From Labrenzia sp. THAF82 (lineage in GTDB: Bacteria > Pseudomonadota > Alphaproteobacteria > Rhizobiales > Stappiaceae): 64,000 nt of DNA. Each line of letters opens with the position of its first letter. Position 1 is the stretch's first letter. Below, piece after piece: positions 27,209 to 35,574 of this stretch. The position numbers and the translations under genes were made by a program. Below the pieces are notes generated by a model. It ran no database searches, was not told the origin of the DNA, and saw nothing but the letters and a program-made list of their open reading frames with translations. The stretch covers positions 190,001-254,000 of the forward strand of contig NZ_CP045354.1 of NCBI RefSeq assembly GCF_009363435.1, in the 5' to 3' direction.

Positions 27209-29083
27209 TTATCGCCTTGCGCAGAAAACGTCCCTCAGCCCGGGTCTTGACCATGTTGCATTTTGAACCTGGCCTTTCAGGATATGCCCCTGCGATTCGA
27301 AATAGAACGTGTTCGAGCTGCCTTGACGTTGCAGCGTCACCGCCCCATAGCCCATCTCGGCAACCGTCGCAGACTGGCCATCCGGAGAGAACACCACGTT
27401 CAAGTCAATGCCGGCCGTGCACAGATAGTCGGCGACATTTGTGCGCGCCTGTTGCTGGAAGACGGGCTGATTGGCACTCCCCACATCTCCTGGAGGGATT
27501 GGGCCGGTGGGTTGGCCATTGTTGAACTGGTTGTTTTGCAGTCCCCCTGGCTGGCCAAGATTGCCCGGCTGCCCGAAGCCGCCCTGATTGCCGAAACCAC
27601 CAGGCGTTGCCGCGTTCGGCGGGCCTGAGACAACAACTTCACGATATGGCGTACGAGAGACGTAGATCCCGCGGCATTCACCACTCGCGCCCCGCACCGT
27701 CCAGGCATGCGAGACATAGGTTTGCTGTTCCAGGATCTGTCCGGGCTCGAGGCGGGCGTAAGGCCGCTCTCCGCCACGATAATCGACCCAGTGTACCTCG
27801 ATCGGCTGACGGCTGGCGTTCCGGAAGACGATTTGACCAGGCCGAACGGCCTCAACCGAACGCACTCGGCCAAGCTCGCTGCAGGAAAGGTCAGATCCGG
27901 GCTCTTCTCCAGAAGGGCCGAAACCTTCGTCCGAGACAATCTGCTGTGGCAGGGCGCATGTAGCCACAAAAAGCCGCACCGGATTAGCGCTGCCTTTCAG
28001 CGAAACCCCATGAGTGGGCAGACCTTCGACAGCAATCGTCAGCTCGGACTGCTTGATCATGGCCTCCCAAAGCGGATCGGTCATCTCGATATTCACTTCA
28101 GGAAGGGAGACGCCGGCCTCATTTGCAGCGGACGAGCCGAAGGCGTTGTAAGTGCCCTGGAAGTCGCCGGCGGTAATCCGCACCGCCTGGGGCATGCCTT
28201 CCAGCAGACCTGCGGGAGCCTGTTGAAATGTGATTTTGGCGAAACCGGACTGAGTGGTGCAGTCGGCTCTGAAGTCCCTGTCATCGGTCTGCGGTACCGC
28301 GTGCTGAAGGAAGGAGGCCGATCCCGGCTGGCTTCCAGGTTCGGCCAGCCACTGACGGTTTTCTGAAACACTCACAAGAACAGGCTGCGAATTGCCGGAA
28401 CCATCCGAAAGGCTATCGCGGACGATGGTTTCCAGATCTCCTGGTACGGATGCCGTTTCCGTCCCGTCCGGGTCAGGTGTCGAAATCGGCGTATCCACCT
28501 GTTCCAGTGGCTGCAGACCGTCCCGGTTTTCGGGCGGATTGATTTCGGTGATCGAAGATGACGGCGTCTGACCGGTGTCGGTTTGAGGAGCTGTCGCCGT
28601 CGTTTGCGTCTGCGTCTGTGTTTGCGTCTGACCGCCGCTGGTTTCAGCGGTGCTGCCTCCAACCGGTCCCGCTGCTGTCCCGGTATTGCTGCCGACAACC
28701 CGCGCGGCTGCTCCAGGCTTGCCGTCGCTGGTGACATCGACCACAACGGTGCTGCCGCCGCAGATATTGGCGTCGCGATGGAGAACACGGCTGTTTTCAA
28801 GCGTGACTTCAAGTTTGACATCGCAGGAGGGACGATTGGCGTCGCCGCCTTGCGTATCGATGACTACACCTTGCGCATCCCGACTGATAATCGGCCGATA
28901 CTTCTTGTTGACGGTGATCGACCGAATTCCTGGTTCAGCCGGCTCCACATTGATGCGCAGGGTTTCCGGCACCGATTGTGCAAAAGCGCCGCCACCAGCG
29001 CCCAGGAACGCCAGGCTGCAGGCCGCCAGCAGGCCGGATTTCAACACAGGGGAATAACGTACGTAAGCAGCTGCAAGCCGCAT
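27209..29083 (-). CDS. Secreted protein with VHL-like beta domain and MliC-like C-terminus
   Basis: 624-residue exported protein. Signal peptide about 1-35 (cleavage near AFA-QS). N-terminal beta-rich domain about 37-125, then a Thr/Gln-rich linker with QTQTQTQTQ (152-160). A second soluble domain spans about 265-380. About 400-487 matches the von Hippel-Lindau beta domain: IVFRNASRQPIEVHWVDYRG, then YARLEPGQ, YVSHAWTVRG and REVVV. A Gly/Pro/Asn/Gln-rich linker follows (490-545), and 549-621 resembles the MliC lysozyme-inhibitor fold (DYLCTAG, AVTLQRQG, HILKGQ, final FCARR). Last of a possible regB-regA unit. Assignments are from memory of the folds. Confidence 0.75.
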   Translation of the reverse strand: MRLAAAYVRYSPVLKSGLLAACSLAFLGAGGGAFAQSVPETLRINVEPAEPGIRSITVNKKYRPIISRDAQGVVIDTQGGDANRPSCDVKLEVTLENSRVLHRDANICGGSTVVVDVTSDGKPGAAARVVGSNTGTAAGPVGGSTAETSGGQTQTQTQTQTTATAPQTDTGQTPSSSITEINPPENRDGLQPLEQVDTPISTPDPDGTETASVPGDLETIVRDSLSDGSGNSQPVLVSVSENRQWLAEPGSQPGSASFLQHAVPQTDDRDFRADCTTQSGFAKITFQQAPAGLLEGMPQAVRITAGDFQGTYNAFGSSAANEAGVSLPEVNIEMTDPLWEAMIKQSELTIAVEGLPTHGVSLKGSANPVRLFVATCALPQQIVSDEGFGPSGEEPGSDLSCSELGRVRSVEAVRPGQIVFRNASRQPIEVHWVDYRGGERPYARLEPGQILEQQTYVSHAWTVRGASGECRGIYVSRTPYREVVVSGPPNAATPGGFGNQGGFGQPGNLGQPGGLQNNQFNNGQPTGPIPPGDVGSANQPVFQQQARTNVADYLCTAGIDLNVVFSPDGQSATVAEMGYGAVTLQRQGSSNTFYFESQGHILKGQVQNATWSRPGLRDVFCARR

Positions 29084-29183
29084 GAGCGATCTCCATTGGA
29101 GCGCAGGAATACCACCAAGTGGAGTTACTTAGGCAAAGTGGCAGCGAAAGGGCAACCCTGCAAACGGCGAAACTCCCGGATTC

Positions 29184-29741
29184 TCACCGGGGAGCGCGCT
29201 TGGCAAGGATACGTTGCAGGGTTCGTCGATGCATGTTGAGCCGGCGCGCAGTCTCAGAAACATTCCGGTCGCACAGCTCGTAGACGCGCTGAATGTGCTC
29301 CCAGCGAACCCGGTCCGCCGACATCGGATTTTCCGGCGGCTCAGCCTTTTCTTCCGGCTTGCGCGCCAGGGCTGCAACGATATCGTCGGGATCAGCCGGT
29401 TTTGCCAGATAGTCGATCGCCCCCAATTTGACCGCGGTTACAGCTGTCGCAATGTTGCCGTAGCCGGTCAGTACAATTGCACGGGAATCGGGCCGTTTTT
29501 GGCGGATCTGCTGAATCACGTCGAGACCATTGCCATCTTCGAGACGCATGTCGACGATGGCAAAGGCAGGTGCGTTGCGTGTGATCTTGGCCGCTGCATC
29601 CTGAACACTGTCGGCGGTTTCAGGAACAAACCCCCGTTTTTCCATCGCACGGGCCAGGCGCTGCTGGAAAGGCTTGTCATCGTCAACGATGAGGAGGGTC
29701 TTGTCCTCCGATGTATTCATGGCAGTAATCGAGTCCGTCAT
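29184..29741 (-). CDS. regA: Redox response regulator RegA/ActR/PrrA type
   Basis: DNA-binding response regulator of the RegB-RegA global redox system. 185 residues: receiver domain (about 14-125) with acidic LLIVDDDKPF, phosphoacceptor Asp in AIVDMRLEDGNG, Thr in VLTGYGN and Lys in LAKPAD. Then a short Pro-rich linker and a Fis-type helix-turn-helix at the C-terminus, NVSETARRLNMHRRTLQRIL, characteristic of RegA/ActR. Downstream of regB on the same strand. Confidence 0.93.
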   Translation of the reverse strand: MTDSITAMNTSEDKTLLIVDDDKPFQQRLARAMEKRGFVPETADSVQDAAAKITRNAPAFAIVDMRLEDGNGLDVIQQIRQKRPDSRAIVLTGYGNIATAVTAVKLGAIDYLAKPADPDDIVAALARKPEEKAEPPENPMSADRVRWEHIQRVYELCDRNVSETARRLNMHRRTLQRILAKRAPR

Positions 29742-29817
29742 TGCGCGTTACCGTTTTTATTCTTTATGACATGTTGCAGAGGTCGGATTTGGCAATATCG
29801 TCAACCGTCTGTTTCCG

Positions 29818-31164
29818 TCAGTTATTGTCGTTATGGGGTGAAAATGACGTTTCGTCCACTCTGTCTTCAGATTCAAAGACCACGCGCGGCCAACTGACAC
29901 GTATATGTGCGCCTCTCGAAGGAGGTGGCAAATTTTCCAGATGCAACTTTGCGCCCGTGCGCTCGAGCAGCGTTTTGGCGATGAAAAAGCCAAGGCCGAG
30001 ACCGCCACCAGTGCCTGCTTGATGAGCCTTGCTGCCTCTGACCGAAACATACGGGTCACCGATCTTGCCCAGGATGTCCATCGAAAAGCCGGGACCGTCG
30101 TCCTTGATGGAGATGGACAACGTGGTCTCATCCCAGTTCGCTGAGACATCAACGCGGTCTTTGGCAAAATCAACCGCATTTTCCAGAAGATTGCCAAGGC
30201 CGTAACGAATGGCGGCGTTGCGCGTTCCAACCGGTTCGCTGCCGTCGCCCTGGTGAGTTGAGTGGATGGCAACTCCCATGCCGCGGTGCGGATCGATCAC
30301 GTCTTCCAGAAGCTGCGAAACCGGTATTCGCTGATAGGTTCTGTCTTCATCACTTGAAAGGCTCGTGAGCTGTTGAAGAATTCCACGGCACCTTTCGGCC
30401 TGCGAGCGGATCAGCGCCACATCTTCTCCTCGGGTATCACCGCTTTCGAATTCGTCCGTCAGCTCTTTGGCCGCCAGATAAATGGTCGCAAGCGGTGTCC
30501 CGAGTTCGTGCGCCGCCGCCGTTGCCAGACCATCGAGCGCGTTCAGATGTTGCTCGCGCGCAAGCACCAGTTCGGTTGCCGCAAGCGCATCTGCCAATTG
30601 CCGGGCTTCCTCGGCCACCCGGAAGGCATAAATCGCCATGAAGCCGAGTGTTGAGACAAGTGCGATCCAAAGCCCAATGGAATAGACAACAGGCAAGTCG
30701 AACTCCGCTCCGACCGGCCAAGGCAAAGGCAGATGGAAAACCGCAAGTATCGTTGCGCTGGCAGTCGCCAGAATACCGAGCATGACCGTATAGCGGGCGG
30801 ACAGGCCCGTGGCCGACACCATCACCGGTGCCATCAATAGGAAAGCAAACGGGTTGCCAAGGCCACCGGTCAGGAAAAGCAATCCGCTCATCTGCAAAAT
30901 GTCATAGGCAAGTTGCATCGTCGCGGCCCGTTCCGACAAGCGCGTGACAGCAGGTGAGCGGATCCTCAAAAAGATATTGAGCCAGGCAGACAGAGCCACC
31001 ATGGCAAATGCCGGTCCAATCGGAAGCGGGTAGGCAAGTCCCACATGCACCACAAGCAGCGCAGCCGTCTGGCCCCCCACAGCCAGCCAGCGCAGGCGTA
31101 CCAGCGTATCAAGTTTCAGTCGCCTGTGAGGCAGGGTGATGTTTGAGGTCAGAGTTTCAGGCAT
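29818..31164 (-). CDS. regB: Redox sensor histidine kinase RegB/ActS/PrrB type
   Basis: Membrane sensor kinase, 448 residues. Six hydrophobic segments fill about residues 25-182. The quinone-sensing motif GGLGNPF is at 100-106, the phosphorylated His (H219) in AAHELGTPLA, and the redox-active Cys (C259) in QAERCRGIL. The ATP domain has NLLENAVDFA and GGGLGLGFFIAKTLLE. It would phosphorylate RegA under reducing conditions. The ATG has no obvious ribosome-binding site and overlaps a 9-codon mini-ORF with a good one, suggesting translational coupling. Divergent from secB. Confidence 0.93.
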   Translation of the reverse strand: MPETLTSNITLPHRRLKLDTLVRLRWLAVGGQTAALLVVHVGLAYPLPIGPAFAMVALSAWLNIFLRIRSPAVTRLSERAATMQLAYDILQMSGLLFLTGGLGNPFAFLLMAPVMVSATGLSARYTVMLGILATASATILAVFHLPLPWPVGAEFDLPVVYSIGLWIALVSTLGFMAIYAFRVAEEARQLADALAATELVLAREQHLNALDGLATAAAHELGTPLATIYLAAKELTDEFESGDTRGEDVALIRSQAERCRGILQQLTSLSSDEDRTYQRIPVSQLLEDVIDPHRGMGVAIHSTHQGDGSEPVGTRNAAIRYGLGNLLENAVDFAKDRVDVSANWDETTLSISIKDDGPGFSMDILGKIGDPYVSVRGSKAHQAGTGGGLGLGFFIAKTLLERTGAKLHLENLPPPSRGAHIRVSWPRVVFESEDRVDETSFSPHNDNN

Positions 31165-31183
31165 GTCGGTTTCGTTGGCGCAT
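31157..31183 (-). CDS. Mini-ORF overlapping the regB start (possible leader peptide)
   Basis: Encodes MRQRNRHA and a stop. AAGGAA lies 4 bases before its ATG, and its TGA overlaps the regB start region. This would load ribosomes for regB by coupling. The Arg-rich peptide itself may have no function. Confidence 0.4.
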   Translation of the reverse strand: MRQRNRHA

Positions 31184-31355
31184 AAGGTTCCTTCTTTTGA
31201 AGCGGTTTGGCGCCTCTGGCAAGGCTGCGCCCTTGTGCCGGAGGGATCTAGATGGTAGCCCACCGCTAACAAGGTTGCCCGGGTCACGCGGACCGGCAAC
31301 CAGGCGGAGCGTTTTTGGGCTCTTCATTTCAGCACCGCGAGACGGAATTGACACG

Positions 31356-31865
31356 ATGACCGATATTAATGAAGGCGGCGCACAGCCGCAGGCGGAAGGC
31401 GCCGCAGCGCCGGGCATGCACATCCTTGGCCAGTACATCAAGGATCTGTCTTTTGAAAACCCGAATGCTCCGCGCTCGCTGACGCAAGGCGATCAGCCGA
31501 AACTCGACATCAATGTCAATGTTGGCGCCCAGCAAATGGGTGATGACCAGTACGAAGTGATCCTGACACTGACTGCCAAAGCCGAGCGTCCGGATATGGT
31601 CATGTTCAATGTAGAGCTTGTCTATGCCGGCCTGTTCAAGGTTACCGGCGTACCGCAGGAACACATGCATCCCTTCATCATGATTGAATGTCCGCGCATG
31701 ATTTTCCCGTTCGCGCGCAATATCCTGTCCGAAGCAACCCGCAATGGTGGTTTCCCGCCGCTTATGCTCGACCCAATCGACTTTGCGCAGCTCTATCGTC
31801 AGAACATGGCGCAGCAGGCAGCGGCCAAGCAAGGCGAGGGCGAAGGCGAGCAGAAGCCGAACTGA
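31356..31865 (+). CDS. secB: Protein-export chaperone SecB
   Basis: Tetrameric cytoplasmic chaperone that holds precursor proteins unfolded for SecA. 169 residues with the family features MHILGQYIKDLSFENPNAP, the internal IMIECPRMIFPFARNI and GGFPPLMLDPIDF. The C-terminus is Gln/Gly/Glu-rich. Monocistronic, with a perfect terminator immediately after it. Confidence 0.96.
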   Translation: MTDINEGGAQPQAEGAAAPGMHILGQYIKDLSFENPNAPRSLTQGDQPKLDINVNVGAQQMGDDQYEVILTLTAKAERPDMVMFNVELVYAGLFKVTGVPQEHMHPFIMIECPRMIFPFARNILSEATRNGGFPPLMLDPIDFAQLYRQNMAQQAAAKQGEGEGEQKPN

Positions 31866-31888
31866 TCACCTGACCTATCCAAAGGTGT

Positions 31889-31925
31889 AAAAAACCCGCG
31901 CAGCTTAGCTGACGCGGGTTTTTTG
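31889..31925 (+). terminator. Intrinsic terminator after secB
   Basis: Stem AAACCCGCG / CGCGGGTTT with an internal CAGCT / AGCTG stem, followed by a T-run. Symmetrical A and T flanks make it bidirectional in form. Confidence 0.9.
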
Positions 31926-32083
31926 TTCCTATTTGCCACACAAAGAAAATCCTTCGGACATGCACAGGCGTTGAGCACATCCCTCCTATTCAATGAGCGC
32001 GTCTCGATTTAGACTTGACGATTACGTAAACGGCATGTTTCAAGAAGCCATGTGACGCATGCCAACGAACATGGGAGACAAAT

Positions 32084-32365
32084 ATGTCCTTGGAACAACT
32101 TACCGAAGGTGTCCGTGAAAAAGTATCCAGCGGCGGTATTGAAGAAAGCGTCAAGTTCGATTTGGGTGATACCGGTCAAATTTTTCTTCAAGGCTCCGAC
32201 GTTTCCAACGAAGACGCAGAAGCCGACTGCACCATCAAGATGACCGCTGAAGACCTTGCTGATCTCCTGAGCGGCGATCTTGACCCAACAGCTGCATTCA
32301 TGGGCGGAAAAATGCAGGTTGAAGGCGATATGAGTGTCGCCATGAAGCTTGGCAGCATCGTCTGA
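32084..32365 (+). CDS. SCP2 sterol-binding domain protein
   Basis: 93-residue protein consisting of a single SCP2 lipid-binding domain, with CTIKMTAEDLADLLSGDLDP, AFMGGKMQVEGD and AMKLGSI typical of the family. It probably binds a hydrophobic ligand such as a fatty acyl group; the bacterial role is unsettled. Stands alone and is followed by its own terminator. Confidence 0.9.
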   Translation: MSLEQLTEGVREKVSSGGIEESVKFDLGDTGQIFLQGSDVSNEDAEADCTIKMTAEDLADLLSGDLDPTAAFMGGKMQVEGDMSVAMKLGSIV

Positions 32366-32396
32366 AGACCACCGCCTGATTGATACCTCGACTTAG

Positions 32397-32426
32397 TTGC
32401 CGATCCTGGTGGACCGGCAATTTTTC
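32397..32426 (+). terminator. Intrinsic terminator after the SCP2 gene
   Basis: TTGCCG / CGGCAA stem extended by TCC / GGA around one mismatch, loop TGGT, then five or more T. Confidence 0.7.
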
Positions 32427-32431
32427 TGTGC

Positions 32432-33079
32432 TCACCAGAGCTCGAGCTCACCCTTTTCTTTCAGGGATTCGAACCACTCTTCCGGACGCATGGCAATTTT
32501 CGCGTGCTTCACCATAGCTTCGTTCATGTCCGCAAGCCCGGCCGTATCGGGCCACTTATCCGGCTGCCAGAGCCCGGAGCGGAAGACGCACTTCGGACAA
32601 TGCATGAATGCGCTTTTGACATGAACCAACAATGCCAGTGCCGGGTCGCGCCCATTGACCGCCATTGCATTCAAGAGGTCAGCATCCTTGGTAATCTTGG
32701 CCTCGCCCCGAACTCTGAGTGTTTCGCCTCGGCCTGGAACAAAGAAAAGAAGTCCGATCCGCGGGTCCTGCAGCAGATTGTGAAACGAGTCCATGCGCCG
32801 GTTTCCGGGACGGTCCGGAATGGCCAGCAAACTTTCATTGATCACTTTGACGAAGCCAGCCGGGTCGCCTTTTGGTGATAGATCCAGATGACCGGATGGA
32901 CTGGCGGTTGCGAGCAAACAGAATGGCGACCTTGATATAAATTCCCGGCAGATATCGTCCAAAGCTGGAATTTCCTTGTCCACCGCCTGCGGCATGGTTG
33001 GCCCCGAAACAGCTTCCAACTCATCCACACTGGTGATGAAATTTCCAAATCCGGAAAAAGGGTTGTCGCGTCTGGTCAT
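32432..33079 (-). CDS. Pyridoxamine 5'-phosphate oxidase-like flavoprotein
   Basis: 215 residues of the split-barrel FMN-binding fold (MSMEG_1061-like branch). Characteristic parts are LLATASPSGHLDLSPKGD, LAIPDRPGNRRMDSFHNLL, IGLLFFVPGRGETLRVRG and HCPKCVFRSGLW near the C-terminus. GGAGG lies a few bases before the ATG. Probably an F420- or FMN-dependent oxidoreductase rather than true PdxH. Downstream of dctM on the same strand but separated by a perfect hairpin. Confidence 0.87.
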   Translation of the reverse strand: MTRRDNPFSGFGNFITSVDELEAVSGPTMPQAVDKEIPALDDICREFISRSPFCLLATASPSGHLDLSPKGDPAGFVKVINESLLAIPDRPGNRRMDSFHNLLQDPRIGLLFFVPGRGETLRVRGEAKITKDADLLNAMAVNGRDPALALLVHVKSAFMHCPKCVFRSGLWQPDKWPDTAGLADMNEAMVKHAKIAMRPEEWFESLKEKGELELW

Positions 33080-33153
33080 GGTTTCCTCCGCAAGCCTGCA
33101 GAAGACTATCGATCCGTCCACTTTCACCGTCAACTGTGACGGCGTCCGAACGC

Positions 33154-33182
33154 AAACGGCCGGAATGCAATTCCGGCCGTTT
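33154..33182. terminator. Hairpin after dctM
   Basis: Perfect 13-base arms (AAACGGCCGGAAT and its complement) with a 3-base loop and short T ends on each strand. A likely end of the dctPQM transcript. Confidence 0.65.
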
Positions 33183-33205
33183 ACAGTCATTTCCCTTGAT
33201 ATCAC

Positions 33206-34804
33206 CTACTGAGTGATGATCTCCGGTCCCATCAATGTATAGGGCAGCCATGTTGAGAGTGCCGGAACATAGGTTACCAGAACCAGGAAGAGCAGCAGGA
33301 CCAACACGAAGGGCGCTGCAGCCTTGACAACCTGAACCAGACTCATCCCGGTGATACCGGACGTCACAAAAAGATTCAGGCCAATCGGCGGTGTAATCAT
33401 GCCGATTTCCATGTTGACCACCATCAGAATACCGAGATGGATTGGATCCACGCCCAGCTCCAGACCGATTGGGAACACGACTGGCGCCACGATTAGCAGC
33501 AAACCGGACGGCTCCATAAATTGTCCACCGATCAGCAGAAGAATGTTGACCGCAATCAGGAAGGTGAACCAGTTGAAGCCTGCTTCGACCATCCAATCGG
33601 TGATCACTTGCGGGATCTGCTCTGCCGTCAATGTATGCGCAAAGAGCAGCGCATTGACGATGATGAACATCAGCATGATGGTCGTCTTGGCCGAGTCTGT
33701 CAGGACTTTCTTGGTGTCCTTGTGGAACATGGCCGGCAGGAACTTCCAGGTGATTATCCCGAGATTACGGCCCCAGACACGGCCACCGGCACCATAGGCA
33801 GCGGGCAGAGCGGCAGGTGCGATACCGCCTCGAAGGAGCGGATAAGCTAGCAAAGCTATGATCAGAACGATGGCACTGTCCAATCCGAAGAACGCTCTTT
33901 CCGATACAAGCGCGGCAATACCGGACCAGACGAACATGGCAACGACGGAATAGGTAATGGCCTTGAAACCGGTCAGAGCCATCGGCCCGTCATTGTCCTG
34001 GATCCAGCCGATACCGGACAAGGGGCCCATGTCACGATACACAAACAATGCGATCAAGCCGGCATAGACGGCTGCAACGGCAGCGGCCTCCGTCGGAGTG
34101 AAGATGCCAAGATAGATCCCGCCAAGAATGATGACCATCAGGAACAGGCCCACGGCTGCCTCGGACAGCGCGCCCCAGATTTCCTTGAACCCCGGCCAAG
34201 GCTGCGCAGGCAGGTTCTTGACGCGAGCCATGACATAGATCGCAATCATCAGCATTAGGCCGGCAATGAGGCCCGGGATGACCCCGGCCAGGAACATGCG
34301 TCCGACAGAAACGTTTGTGGCCGCGGCATAAACAACCATCACGATGGAAGGCGGGATCAGGATGCCGAGCGTGCCTGCGTTGGCGATCACACCAGCGGCA
34401 AACTCCTTGGTGTAGCCTGCCTGGCGCATGCCCGCGATGGCAATGGTGCCGATGGCAACAACCGTTGCCGGAGACGATCCCGACAGGGCAGCAAAAAGCA
34501 TGCAGGCAAAGACACCGGCAATTGCGAGACCGCCCCGAATAGAGCCAACTGTCGCGATTGAAAAGCGGATAATCCTGCGCGCAACACCACCGGTCGACAT
34601 GAAGCTGGATGCCAGAATGAAGAACGGAATCGCCAGTAGCGTAAAGTTCTGTGAGGCGTTGAAGAGCTGCACCGCCACGGAGCTCATGGAGTCATGGCTG
34701 AACAAGGCGATGTAAAGAACGGCAGATAGGCCGAGCGAAACGGCAATCGGTACACCCAGGAACAGGAAGCCGAAGACGAATATGAAGAGAAATGCAGTTT
34801 CCAT
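33206..34804 (-). CDS. dctM: TRAP transporter large permease DctM
   Basis: Membrane permease of the C4-dicarboxylate TRAP system. 532 residues versus about 430 for typical DctM. The conserved core is clear (ILIPPSIVMVVYA, GIFTPTEAAAVAAVYA, LIGGQFMEPSG, EIGMITPPIGLNLFV). The extra length is an insert of about 100 residues (258-362) containing two further hydrophobic segments. A 6-base gap separates it from dctQ. Likely sodium- or proton-coupled uptake with DctP and DctQ. Confidence 0.94.
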   Translation of the reverse strand: METAFLFIFVFGFLFLGVPIAVSLGLSAVLYIALFSHDSMSSVAVQLFNASQNFTLLAIPFFILASSFMSTGGVARRIIRFSIATVGSIRGGLAIAGVFACMLFAALSGSSPATVVAIGTIAIAGMRQAGYTKEFAAGVIANAGTLGILIPPSIVMVVYAAATNVSVGRMFLAGVIPGLIAGLMLMIAIYVMARVKNLPAQPWPGFKEIWGALSEAAVGLFLMVIILGGIYLGIFTPTEAAAVAAVYAGLIALFVYRDMGPLSGIGWIQDNDGPMALTGFKAITYSVVAMFVWSGIAALVSERAFFGLDSAIVLIIALLAYPLLRGGIAPAALPAAYGAGGRVWGRNLGIITWKFLPAMFHKDTKKVLTDSAKTTIMLMFIIVNALLFAHTLTAEQIPQVITDWMVEAGFNWFTFLIAVNILLLIGGQFMEPSGLLLIVAPVVFPIGLELGVDPIHLGILMVVNMEIGMITPPIGLNLFVTSGITGMSLVQVVKAAAPFVLVLLLFLVLVTYVPALSTWLPYTLMGPEIITQ

Positions 34805-34810
34805 CGGGCC

Positions 34811-35443
34811 TTAGTCCTTCAAGACGTCTTTGTTTTCGGCCACCAGTTCTTCTGCTTCGTGCGCAGCGATGATGGCGTCTTTTTTACCCATGAGAATGAG
34901 CACGAAGGCCTGTGCGGCACGGAACGCCAGCAACAGGAGGCCAATTGGCAAAATGACATACGGAATCCAGCGCGGAACGCGTTCCTTCACGTCGAACCAC
35001 TCCTGGATGAAGACTGGCCATTTCAGGTCTTCCATACCGATGGGTAGTTTGTAGAACTTGGCAACGTACGCGTAGGCGCCGCCAGAAGACCCCTTGTTCT
35101 CCAGTCCGAGAAGCGCACCGAACCAAGTCGCATCGAAGAGGAGTATCGCGTACAGAACAGTGAGTGCGGCACCCAGCAGGGCAGCCAGCCGGAACATGGG
35201 TTTCGGCAGAAGATTGATTACAGCGTCTACGCCCAGATGCGCACCGATCTTGATGCCATAGCTCATGCCGAACAGGATCAGCCAGGCAAAGAGGACGCGG
35301 GTGAATTCCAGTGCACCGCCCCAGCCCGAGTTGAACCCATAGCGGGCCACCACCTGAGTGAAGGTTACGATGGTCATCAACGCCAATATCAAGGCGATGA
35401 TGTTTTCCTCCAAGGAATCGACGAACCGTCCGACACGGGACAT
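34811..35443 (-). CDS. dctQ: TRAP transporter small permease DctQ
   Basis: Four-segment membrane protein that partners DctM. About 210 residues, with hydrophobic segments near 15-35, 50-70, 90-115 and 160-185 and the motif RYGFNSGWGGALEFTRVLF. GGGAGG lies 5 bases before the chosen ATG; a 17-codon upstream extension is unlikely. Longer than minimal DctQ because of a loop carrying KFYKLPIGMEDLKWPVF. Confidence 0.92.
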   Translation of the reverse strand: MSRVGRFVDSLEENIIALILALMTIVTFTQVVARYGFNSGWGGALEFTRVLFAWLILFGMSYGIKIGAHLGVDAVINLLPKPMFRLAALLGAALTVLYAILLFDATWFGALLGLENKGSSGGAYAYVAKFYKLPIGMEDLKWPVFIQEWFDVKERVPRWIPYVILPIGLLLLAFRAAQAFVLILMGKKDAIIAAHEAEELVAENKDVLKD

Positions 35444-35530
35444 GAAAGCCTCCCCATTGCCGGCGCGCACTCGCCCCGGCTCCGCACCCTTCAAGGCGCA
35501 GCAAGATGAATTGAATGATTTTGTTTAAGA

Positions 35531-35557
35531 GGATGGGTCCGCAGCGCGAACCCATCC
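35531..35557. other. Hairpin between dctP and dctQ
   Basis: Perfect 8-base arms GGATGGGT / ACCCATCC around an 11-base loop, with no T-run on the minus strand. Such intergenic hairpins often stabilise the binding-protein message so that DctP exceeds the permease. Confidence 0.55.
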
Positions 35558-35574
35558 ATTCAGACCTGAAGGTC

